A DNA stretch of 64,000 bases from Pleurotus djamor. Taxonomy: Eukaryota; Basidiomycota; Agaricomycetes; Agaricales; Pleurotaceae. Each line of letters starts with the position of its first letter. Position 1 is the first letter of the stretch. A program made the translations under genes and the position numbers. The stretch spans positions 105,833 to 169,832 of the forward strand of contig JAPEVF010000033.1 of the NCBI GenBank assembly GCA_029747585.1. The letters run 5' to 3'. Of this stretch, positions 37,573 to 46,925 are shown piece after piece. The notes beneath the pieces are model-generated. The model was not told the DNA's origin. It saw only the letters and a list, made by a program, of their open reading frames with translations, and did no database searches.

Positions 37573-39603
37573 TCATTTTGGTTGCCTCGCGGCTTCCCAA
37601 ACCTTTGGAGAACATTAGCAAGGGTTCCGAGAAGTTGGTGGAAATGAAAACATGCCTCAAAGAATCGTCGCCTGTCGACCACTCTGATTCCTCTGCAACT
37701 TGTTAGGTCTAGGAAGTGGGACAACCGCCATCAATGGTGGCAATCAAGTGGGTCGTCGTATACGCACCTAGTCGTTCGAGTTTTGAACAGGAATCAATGA
37801 GGGTGAAAAGGCCTTCCTCTAATCAAGATTCCGTAAGTAACCAAACCTCACCATCGCGAACGTGAGGCGTACCGGAAAATTTGGTGCCTTGCACCTCAAG
37901 AGATCTGAGCTGTGAACAAGTAGAGATGTAAGAACTCGCGTCATCATCGATACCAGTGTTGTTGAGATTGAGAGTCTCGAGGGGAGATTGATCGTCGCCT
38001 TCTTCGCACATCAAACCGGCCAGATCAGAAGACTGCAAACGAGTAATTCCCGCCAGGTTGAGATGCTAAATGGGACATGTTCCTGAAGATCAGCGATCGA
38101 GGTAGTTGGGGAACCAAGAAATTTTGATAGGAGAGGAAAGGGAGGGAGGGAAGAAGGGAAGAGGGAGATGAGAATGCGAGAATGACCTTACAACGCCTCC
38201 CAACCCGTCTCACAAACCCCTCCAACGCCCTATCCCGTTTCCCTCCCATCCCAAGTTTCACATTCCCCACCAAACTAACCGTCTCCAAGTCCGAGAACCC
38301 CGCAAGGATATCTGTGACTGTTTGTAACACCTGATCGGACATCGTCATAGCGGAGGAGTTGCCTATGTTTGCGGTATTCCCTTGGCCGCCGCCGAGGGCG
38401 CCGAGGGAGAGGGNTTTGAGGGAGTATTGATGTTGGAGCATGGCGAGGAGGTCGGTGCCCGTGACGGGGGTGGAGGTGAGTGAGAGCTTTTGGAGGGGCG
38501 GTGCGGNTTCNGGGGTGGAGAGGATTGAGAGGTGGCGGACTAGTGTGAAGGAGACATCGAGACGTCGGAGAGCTGGACATAGAGGGAGGAACGCGTTGAT
38601 GGAGGCATCTGTCAGTGAGGATCCTCTGACTTTGAGAGTACGGAGTGAGGTCAGGGATGTGGTGTTGTCCAAGCCTGCCAGTAGTTTGCCAAACGTCGTG
38701 TCAGTCTCAAGTGGAAAAATGAGTCAGTTACGGGGGTTCTTATGGTCCTCAGGTATGAAGCTGACCCAATTCGCGATGCCCGCGACTTTGAGGACCTCTA
38801 AGTGTTGGGCACATGATTGTATGAGGGGCAAAAGGGCAATGGGCGGTGTTGACGTATAGTTCAAGTTGACGACTCGGAGTGACTTGCAGGACTTGGCTGC
38901 AGCATGGACGGTGGCTGTCCCCACTTTCTGGCAACNACTGAGATGAATGAATGATATGTCAGAACCCTGTGTGGTCAGAAGATAAATGGNTGTTTTGACC
39001 GTAGTACGAGAGACGTCAGATGTGGGAGGGCTGGTAGCAACGANGCAAANAGATCATCTTTGAACTGGGCGAAACCTGATAGCTCTAGNTCTTGGAGACT
39101 GTNGCNCATCCTTCGGATACCTGTAATGGTCTCNNNTTTGACGNNAGGNAGGTCGTTGGTTAGGATCATGACAGAGCCAGTGAANAAGNACTNGTGGTAN
39201 GGCTCTCAAAAAAGTNNGNNANCANTNNTTTGCNNNTTGANGACGTACNGTCNTGATGAAGGCCGCNTTNAGATNNTNGGGNAAGTNGCCTTNAGGATNG
39301 NNAANANCCTNGNCNAAAGANCTTGNGGAAGGAGNCTCANGTNTTCAGTGATTCCAGCCCAAANANCCNNGTTNCTNGATAACTNTTGNAAATTCTGGGC
39401 NAAGACGCGCATGCATAGNGTCACCAAAGGAGGAACTGAGTNGNNNAGNCACCCTAGACGAGTACGAGGNNGACGAGGGNGCNNAACGACGAGTAGCAGG
39501 ATCATCGTCNTCNGGNTGGTGCNCCAAATGTCACGGTATTCGNAGNACCACTGNCGGTAGCTGTCTTGGCTTTCTTACGAGAAGAGGTGGATTTCGGNGG
39601 CAT
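37573..39603 (-). CDS. leucine-rich-repeat (RNI-like) protein
   Basis: RNI/AMN1-type LRR protein, perhaps an F-box-related adaptor. Start MPPKSTSSRKKAKTA at 39603. After an N-damaged segment (38940-39530) come repeats such as LQXLELSGFAQFKDD, LEVLKVAGIANWVSFIPEDH, KSLRVVNLNYTSTPPIALLP, SLRTLKVRGSSLTDASINAF, ALRRLDVSFTLVRHLS, METLNLNNTGIDDDASSYIS and LRSLEVQGTKFSG. Last exons: LFTLIDSCSKLERL, DLTSCRGIRVVDRRRFFE and VWEAARQPK. The last join seems to use a GC...AG intron. The stop lies 55 bp from the GH74 stop (convergent). No F-box is visible, but the N-terminal third is poorly determined. Confidence 0.75.
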
Positions 39604-39610
39604 GTAGTGG

Positions 39611-39797
39611 NNNNNNNNNNNNNNNNNNNNNNNNNNNNNNNNNNNNNNNNNNNNNNNNNNNNNNNNNNNNNNNNNNNNNNNNNNNNNNNNNNNNNNNNNN
39701 NNNNNNNNNNNNNNNNNNNNNNNNNNNNNNNNNNNNNNNNNNNNNNNNNNNNNNNNNNNNNNNNNNNNNNNNNNNNNNNNNNNNNNNNNNNNNNNNN
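39611..39797. other. assembly gap (N block)
   Basis: About 187 unknown bases directly upstream of the LRR protein start, with dense single Ns on the gene side. Any promoter or first exon here is lost. Confidence 0.95.
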
Positions 39798-39931
39798 TNG
39801 CCAGGGAAATGATGAATCACCTCTGCTTGAATTGAGCAAGAATNGCCTGTGGTGATTTGTGCATCTGATCAGGAACTCTGGTGCGTATGGAACAGNCGTG
39901 AGTGAGCTGAATNGAATGCAGATCATCCAAT

Positions 39932-40255
39932 TTACTTTTCATCCTTGGCTGTGGTCTCAATGATGTACATGCGGTCGTCTCTTGGCGGACCGCCATCGTC
40001 CACCGCAGCGCCCGACGCTTCAACGGTTCTGAGGTCTGTAGCGACGATGTCCTGAGACAGACTCCTCACTGTTGGTGCCGAAGACGACGAGTCTGCGTCG
40101 AGGACNATAACGCGTTCTTCCGGGAAGCGGGGCAGCAAAGCTATGGGTGAATCATCGGCGTAGTGGTATTGGATGACTGGNTGGGTCAGCGCTGTGGATG
40201 ACGACGAGGATTGATTCTGATTTGATATGAGGATATAGTACGGAGGCGAGTCCAT
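39932..40255 (-). CDS. small hypothetical protein (about 107 aa)
   Basis: Open frame from ATG at 40255 (MDSPPYYILISNQNQSSSSS) to the stop at 39932. It contains VIQYHYADDSPIALLPRFPE and VRSLSQDIVATDLRTVEASG, and ends YIIETTAKDEK. The pattern YILIS...YHYADDSP...YIIET looks like a conserved small fungal protein, but I know no function. The frame continues upstream of this ATG to 40333 without another ATG, so an additional 5' exon is possible. It is divergent from the CAP gene. Confidence 0.55.
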   Translation of the reverse strand: MDSPPYYILISNQNQSSSSSTALTXPVIQYHYADDSPIALLPRFPEERVXVLDADSSSSAPTVRSLSQDIVATDLRTVEASGAAVDDGGPPRDDRMYIIETTAKDEK

Positions 40256-40542
40256 TTCCACTGATTCGGGATATTTCTTGGGACTTTGACCTTGACGACG
40301 GATGTATGGCGCTATAGCAACTGCAACAATCACTCAGCCATGCAGCCGTCGATAATTCCTATATAGCCTTCTCCAGGGGCAGCCGAAGCCTTTAGTTTTA
40401 TTTNCCTCTTCGCTGTGTCCACTGCGTCGGCGGTTGTTTCAACGAAGCCCTCAAATATCTCGTCTCCTCCCAACCCGCCTGGGTTCCTCGGACCCGTTCA
40501 TTCCTTTGCTCGACGCTCTTTTTCGTTCTCTTCAAGTTTATA

Positions 40543-41954
40543 ATGTTTCGNTTCTCGGCCTCTCTCTTCACCTTCGCCCTTCTCTTTTCCCTTCTCCCAA
40601 TCGCGCTTTCCGGACCAGCATGTGCGAAGAAACACTGGCAGGCTGCCGACTGCATCCAACGCTGCAAGTCAAAATGGGGCTACCCTGGCAGCATGATGGG
40701 CACCAACTCCTGGGGAGTTGTGATGAAAAAGACGGAAAAACAATCGGAGGATGCTTGGAACCAAGCTTTAGCTTCAGCGTGCGGGGTCACGTCGTGAGTC
40801 TCTTATTCTTTATCAGAGGTTTTGACGCGTCCTAAGACTTCTAAAAGTGAAAAATCTACTTCTACGGATGGCCCAGTCAAGGCTGATGGTGCTGTTCCAA
40901 ATGTTCCTTCGCTCACTTCGACTTTTGTTGCGCCTTCTTCGACTGTTGTCATTCCTTCGTCGTCTTCTATTGTCGTCGAGTCTTCGACTTCCTCAGAGGT
41001 TCGATCCATCACGCTGAACAGGGCTTTGAAGGGTGGTATTGCAACGCAAGGCCCAACCACCTCGTCTACGACACCAGCTCCGACCACAACGAGTNCACCC
41101 CCACCAGCACCTACCACTAGCTCTGCTGCTCCGCCGCCACCGCCGCCACCGCCTCCACCACCTCCACCAACTACTACTTCCAAGCCTCCGGCGAGATCGA
41201 CTCCTCCCCCTTCTCCTCCCCCACCGCCCCCTCCTGCTCCCAAGCCAGAACCTCAACCTGCACCTGCACCTCCTTCAGGAGGAAGCAGCTCTGGCGCAAG
41301 TGGAGGAGACATTGGCACGTACTTGTCTGCCCACAACTCCTTCCGTGCCCAACATGGTGCCTCGCCGTTAACCTGGAGCGATAACTTGGCCAACAAGGCA
41401 CAGCAATGGGCTAACAACTGCAAGTTTGAACACTCCAAGGGCACACTCGGCGCGTTTGGAGGTTCGTCGTTGTTCTCATAATCATATCTTGATGTCCCTT
41501 ACCAGGTCTCGCGTCTCTAGAGAACTTGGCTGCTGGCACTGGTAGTAGTTATGGTATTGAGTCTGCAATCAAGTCCTGGACGGACGAAGTTAGTGAGTAA
41601 CCAAACCCTTTTGACGATCAGGACCGGACACTGATGGCCGCATCACAGAGGACTACAATCCTAACAACCCCGTCCCGTCTCACTTTACGCAAGTGGTCTG
41701 GAAAGGCAGCTCCCAGGTTGGTTGTGCCCTCGCTCTTTGTGATGGAATCTTTGATGCTCGCTTCGGGGTAAGTTGGCCTTGGTTATCGTTACTCTCATTA
41801 TCTGACCCCATGTATGTAGAAAGCGAAATACTTCGTTTGTGAATATTCCGCTCAGGGAAACATTATCGGCGAGTTCGCGTACGTGTCTACTATCTCATTC
41901 TCATGCGTTTAAGCTGACCTAGCCATGTTTCACAGTCAAAATGTACAAGTTTAA
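40543..41954 (+). CDS. secreted CAP-domain (SCP/PR-1, Pry1-like) protein
   Basis: Extracellular protein of the CAP superfamily; yeast Pry proteins bind sterols and fatty acids. Signal peptide from ATG 40543 ([19 protein letters not shown]). An N-terminal Cys-containing segment follows ([20 protein letters not shown]), then a Ser/Thr stretch and a long Pro/Thr linker (about 41060-41275). The CAP domain begins [19 protein letters not shown], continues [11 protein letters not shown] and ENLAAGTG, and has both signatures: [16 protein letters not shown] and [16 protein letters not shown]. The last codons QNVQV follow a short intron, with TAA at 41952-41954. About five introns. The linker is probably O-glycosylated. 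Confidence 0.9.
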
Positions 41955-42258
41955 AATCATTTACCCACTGTGTCATTGCTACCGTTTCGCTTTATCGTAC
42001 CGATGTATTTTTACACTTTTTATTCCTCCTTCCTTGTCTGTCTCTTTTTGGTGCATCTGGATGCATAGATATCAACCTAGCACGCTTAGAACGTGGTCCT
42101 ACAATATACTCGCTGAAACCCCCATAATTTAAACTTCTTGAGACGTTCACAGGTATCCGGACAGGCAGCCCCAATCCTCGCGGTGCTTGAACTTGGCTCG
42201 CGGCGCTAAACGGCAACCTCGCATCTTCCACCAAGTACATGACTTCGAAAGCGGCGTC
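41955..42258. other. intergenic region
   Basis: 3' flank of the CAP gene and promoter of the DLT1-like gene. AT-rich at 41955-42010; no gene. Confidence 0.5.
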
Positions 42259-43405
42259 ATGTTTTCTTCTCCCGTACGCAAGACTCTTTCAGGGATAGGA
42301 TATGTTATCCTTGTCATTGCGACGATATGCGCGACGAGCTTGTCGTGTGTAGCCCTTCTATCCCAAGCAGTCCGGACGTCTCCTCGCCGATCATGGACGA
42401 ATAACTTCGATACAATTGTGATTGGAGCATCTTACATTATCGTGGTACGTGTTACTTCCTGCTTTGCACATTCACCTTCGCGGCTGCTTTTCGACTTCTG
42501 ACTTTGCTCCCCTTGCTGTTCCTTGCGTATTGACCATTCGTTCGGTAGCTTGTTGCTTCGCTATCCTTCTGTGTCAAACGGCGCATCGCAGTCAGGTTGA
42601 GGCTGCAACGCATCTCCAAGGTCTATAGGACAATAGGCAAAAACGACGTTCCGAAGGTATGTGTCCCCGCAGCTGACTTGTAACAAGAGCTGATTGGTTT
42701 CGGTCAGTCTGTTCACCGATACATCGAACAGGAGTACGCTCGTGCGTGTTTAGTCGCGTACGAGTCGTTGCCCAAGGACGCATTTCATGAAGGGTGGGGT
42801 AGGCCTGGTGGGTATCTACACCCCCAAACCCGAACTTAAACTGATGAATACTGTCCGTACGCTAGGAACGAAATACGAAGGCGTCAGGTTCAGGCGTGCA
42901 TTGCTTGACACGATCCCCAGGATCGGTTAGTTTTTCTTCATTCTTTCATACACTAAGATCCCCTGCTGACCACAATATGTTTTTCATCTACCATCCTTGT
43001 GTCTGTGAAACGATCTTGTCGTCTCAACCAGACAAACTAGCTCGAACTATCATTCCGTCCCACCCGCCCATGAAGCCTCATGCTCGCATGCTTCACCACT
43101 TTCGCTTCATTCTACCACTCCTTCCAAGCATCGCATCTGACGAAGAACACATCTCATTTCTTCATTATTACGACTCGGCAATCCAGATCGCTCGGAATTC
43201 ATCCAAAGAACCTTCCGAAGCAGAATTCGAGATCGGTATGCACGCTGCTCAAGCCATTATTGATTGGTGAGAATGAGGCTGCTTTTTCATGCCTCCTGAC
43301 CCTTGCTAACTCGAAACGCTTGACAGCCTTACGGAATGTCAATTAGACGTAATGGAGGGTTCAACCACTCAACTGGACGGTTCTACATTCACCGAGTCGT
43401 CTTAA
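42259..43405 (+). CDS. DLT1: DLT1-like (defect at low temperature) membrane protein
   Basis: Two N-terminal membrane helices: SGIGYVILVIATICATSLSC (from MFSSPVRKTL, ATG 42259) and FDTIVIGASYIIV spliced to LVASLSFCVKRR. The pattern is that of fungal Dlt1, a protein needed for growth in the cold in yeast but of unknown biochemical role. The soluble part has VPKSVHRYIEQEYARACLVA, FHEGWGRPGTKYEGVRFRRA and LLDTIPRIDKLARTIIP, then MKPHARMLHHFRFILPLLPS. It ends GSTFTESS with TAA at 43403-43405. Five or so introns. The GWGRPG(T)K box is the strongest family mark; the name is from memory of the family and should be treated as probable. Confidence 0.72.
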
Positions 43406-43501
43406 TTCCGACTCTCCGACAAGGACAAGACAAGAAATTAACTCTCATTGGAACTATACTGTTATACAACCCTACAAACTACCCTGCGCGCGTTCAGCTG
43501 T

Positions 43502-44602
43502 TTAATGAAGTCCCTGAGCATACACTTCCTTCCAGCTATCCCTATCAGCCCACGCCTTCCAATACGCTACCACTTTCGGCGGGAGATCGCTTCCAATCGA
43601 GTTCTTCAAGGCCTCGAGACCCTCTTCAGTCTTCACTGCTCCGGACGTGGCCGCGATACGGGCAAGCCAAGCGGCAAGGTGGAAATCATCTTCACCTGGA
43701 GTACTTCCGCCGATGAAAACGCTCTCAGCAGGTAGACGTTTTGGGATGGAATTCGAGAGGTAGCTGACGACGTTTGCAAAGTGGTCTTGTGATTGCTTGA
43801 AGAACGCATCTGCGGGCACTCTACCCTCATAGATGTCCAGGAGCCCTCCGTTTCCAGCAATCTTCGCAGCGTAGAATTGGGCGAACTCCTTTCCCTCTTC
43901 GGAAGCAGCGGCTTCCTTCAACGCTACTTGCCCTGAGGACGATCAGATTAGTATGGCTCGTGGAAGGTTCCCACAGCGGAAGAAAGAGGGACCTACGGTT
44001 GTAAACGAATGTATACGGTAAACTAGCCACTTTGGCGGACAATTCTTCTGGATTCCTCTGTGTTTCAGGTGAACAAGGATACCAAAAACCCACATATGCC
44101 GTCAACTTACTGCGAGGAGCAACGCGAAGTTCGGATCAATACTATCCTCGTGGACTTCCTTGATGAACTCTGGGTTGCCAGTCTTGACGTTCTTCGGTGC
44201 ATGCTTCACCAGATAATCTATAACATCATTGGTGTTGGTGTACACTTGACCACCAGCTTCGAGGGTTGGCAATGTGGCATTCGGATTCTACGAACAATGG
44301 ACGACGAATCAGAATCAACGCCTGTGATCTTTTTTTAGCACGGGGTTGAAACGCGTACGATTTTAATGAAAGAGGGCTTGAAGTTCTCCCCGAGGACGAG
44401 GTTGACTGTCTCCGTGTTGATGTCATCAGAAGAGTACCCTAGTTCGCGACTAATTAAAGGCAACGCCCAATGAAAATCAGTTATCTCGATACAATGTGAA
44501 GAGTACGAGGGTGCGGACGACGACATACATTGCGAGTTCCGGTGCAGCAGACCAAACGGAGCCGCCAAAAGTATAGAGTTTGGGTTTACTTGATTCGGCC
44601 AT
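43502..44602 (-). CDS. glutathione S-transferase-like protein
   Basis: Thioredoxin-fold plus helical GST architecture. ATG at 44602 gives MAESSKPKLYTFGGSVWSAA. The N-domain continues ELGYSSDDINTETVNLVLGE, FKPSFIKINPNATLPTLEAG (the cis-Pro loop NATLPTLE) and TNTNDVIDYLVKHAPK. The C-domain has KEFAQFYAAKIAGNGGLLDI, SVFIGGSTPGEDDFHLAAWL (the N-capping/hydrophobic staple region, usually S/T-x-x-D) and ends WKEVYAQGLH. Introns of about 50-60 bp split the N-domain. The expected glutathione-activating residue is not obvious: the usual Tyr/Ser/Cys position holds SVW. It may be a fungal-specific GST class; substrate unknown. Confidence 0.8.
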
Positions 44603-45372
44603 TTCTTCGTTCTCGTGGATTCTAAGCTTTCAAAGTTGCGTTTGGGTATGGAGATGGGAGAGACGCGTTTGGTATATTGCACTGAGACGCAGTTGACGAG
44701 GCCTTGAGGTTGTTGATATTCCTATTTCCTGGTGTAGTTGTGGTACTTATACTGGTCCCCCACGTGACCGTATGATGAGTTCAGTCAGCCGCTTACCGCT
44801 CATACCCATCATTCCATGTTATTCTGGCTGACCGGGAAACCAGCTTCTATGTGTTTTGCGTCGCATGTACTGCTTATCTCGGTGATGGTGGGTCAGATGA
44901 CAGTAGAATGATGCAGTGCGCATCGCCCACTTGCGGTTACCAAGCTCGTCACGTTGGACTATGTTTAAGCACACAGGGGACGAAAGAGACGGTTAGAGAT
45001 CGCGTCTCGTAGGCTCGTGTTGATGGGATCGATCGCGTGAAGCATGACTGGTGGGTACTTATATGTGGTTCACCCAACTAATGATATTTTGTTCATTAAC
45101 TTGATCGCGATGCTGATTGTTTGAAGTGGATCGTCCGCGCCCCGTGTCCTCATACCTCGGGTGAGTCCGATCAGAACTCGAAGCATTGGTTGGCTGAATG
45201 AGTGTTCCGAGATGTACTTCTCGAGATTGGCGGATGCATCCACTCAGATACGAAGTTAATGATTGATAGGAGATGCTCCTATCGATATTCTATTTTCAGC
45301 AGACTTCGTATGAAACCTGCCTAAGCCCGGGATATACTCTATTGGAGATGCTTAATAGATATGTAATCCTGC
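44603..45372. other. 770-bp intergenic region
   Basis: Promoter side of the GST-like gene and 3' flank of the cytochrome b5 reductase gene. No gene recognised. Confidence 0.5.
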
Positions 45373-46599
45373 TCAGAAGAGGAAGACCTGATGCGAGGAA
45401 GGAGGATGATGAGTCAGACTGGCAAAGACAGCAAAGGGGCATGGTGTTTACCTGGTCGACGAGTTTGCTAACAGTTCTGGGTGCAGGGTATTTGAGCTCT
45501 TCAAGATGTTTCTTCATGGCGGTCATCATGGGGGGCGGGCCGCACATGAGAATCTTGATGTCGGCCGAGGTGGGCGGAAGGTGGGCCTGGATCTGCTCTT
45601 TGGTGACGAAGCCGACACCACCCTTCCAACCTTCAGGTGCGTTGTTGAGGACGTAATAAACCTTGAATCTGTCCGAGTTCACGTCGGCGAGTTCATCAAG
45701 CTCCTTTTTGAGAAGGATGTCTTCGCTGTTTACGTTCGCGTAGATGAGGCTGAGCTTTGTCTTGTCGAGGGGGTTCTTGAGGGCGGCGCGAATGATCTGG
45801 AGCATGGGCGTAATTCCGGTACCACCGGCAATCATGCCCAGGGAAGTAGCGAGTGTGGGGGAATAGTTGAACTGGCCCTTGGGTCCTTTGATGCGGACCT
45901 TGTCGCCGAGCTTGAGGAGCGAAAAGATACGTGAAATATTTCCCTTCTCGTAGGACTTAATGAGGAGGTCAAAGTGGCCCAGGTCATCATCGGAGGAAGT
46001 AGGAGTGTAAGAGCGCATAATGTCTTTTCCATTTATTTCGGCAGAGACGGATATGTGCTGGCCAATTGGCAGCCCGAGGACATCCTGAGGATGCGGCAAG
46101 GAGAAACGGTAGCTAAAGTGAGACACGTATTAGTGAACCGTTTACTTTGAGTAAGTTAGAGGTGTATACATTGCAGTGTTGGGGGAAATGACAATCTTCT
46201 CCTTGAGGGGGAATTCCTGCCAAACTTGAGGATCCAAAACGGGTTTGCGACCTAGCGAACGCGTGCATCCGGTGAGCTGACGCGAACACGTGGGAGAATG
46301 AGAAAATGAAAGGACGCACGTCTGTGTGCTACTTTAACGTAGAGAAACACGGTTGTGATGACGGTAAGGGTGAGAGCGAGGGTTTGGGGAGTGAGAATGT
46401 GTTTGAGATCGTGCATGAGGCCCGTGGTGAATTCTCCGTTTCCTTCCTTCATGGGATTTTCTTCCAAGCCAATGAGAATAAGCCTTGAGACGTCGTAGCC
46501 TGCCTCGTTGAGTTTTTTGTAGGCAAAATAGGCTGCGGAGTAGAGGAAGATGGAGGAGAAGAGGAAAGAGGCGAGAAACGCAAACTGAAAACGATTCAT
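45373..46599 (-). CDS. CBR1: NADH-cytochrome b5 reductase
   Basis: FAD enzyme passing electrons from NADH to cytochrome b5 for sterol and fatty-acid modification, in the ER or outer mitochondrial membrane. ATG 46599 with a hydrophobic anchor ([20 protein letters not shown]) and a second helix ([19 protein letters not shown]). The catalytic part has [38 protein letters not shown] with RSYTPTS (FAD), [26 protein letters not shown] (NADH) and [10 protein letters not shown]. The end is SKLVDQ spliced to VFLF, TGA at 45373-45375. Two N-terminal helices are longer than the usual single anchor. Divergent from the phosphatase gene, 326 bp between starts. Confidence 0.9.
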
Positions 46600-46925
46600 T
46601 CAGAAATGGGCTGAGCCTGGGGATTCGTTAGGCGCTGGCCAGGGGCTCGTTTTGGGACAACAACCATCAATTGGTCACGTGCCAGGAGATATGGAGGTGG
46701 TTTGAGTGGTTTCGAGTTTTCCAAGGTTGCGCTTGTTCCACCAACTCTTGAACCGTTCAAAAATTCCCGTTTCCTCCTTTTCCTCTTCTTTCTCTCTCCT
46801 TTTCCTTTGTGTCTGCTTCTTACTTCCTCGTTCATATTTCATCGTTCCCGGCAATCGTCCTTTTCAAAGCAAATCGATAGCTTCGCTCGTTTCAAAACGC
46901 TGGCGTACTCCCTTTAGCCTCGCAC
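46600..46925. promoter_or_regulatory. shared promoter of CBR1 and the dual-specificity phosphatase
   Basis: 326 bp between divergent starts. A pyrimidine tract (about 46755-46835, rich in CTTTTCCTCTTC) lies upstream of the phosphatase ATG, typical of fungal core promoters. Confidence 0.45.

Noticed and set aside
39611..39797. Long X-only open frames
   Set aside because: They are only the N block read as unknown residues.
40803..41243. Gly-rich minus-strand frame
   Set aside because: Antisense of the Pro/Thr linker of the CAP protein.
45506..45934. Plus-strand frame of 142 codons
   Set aside because: Antisense to the NADH/FAD domain of cytochrome b5 reductase.
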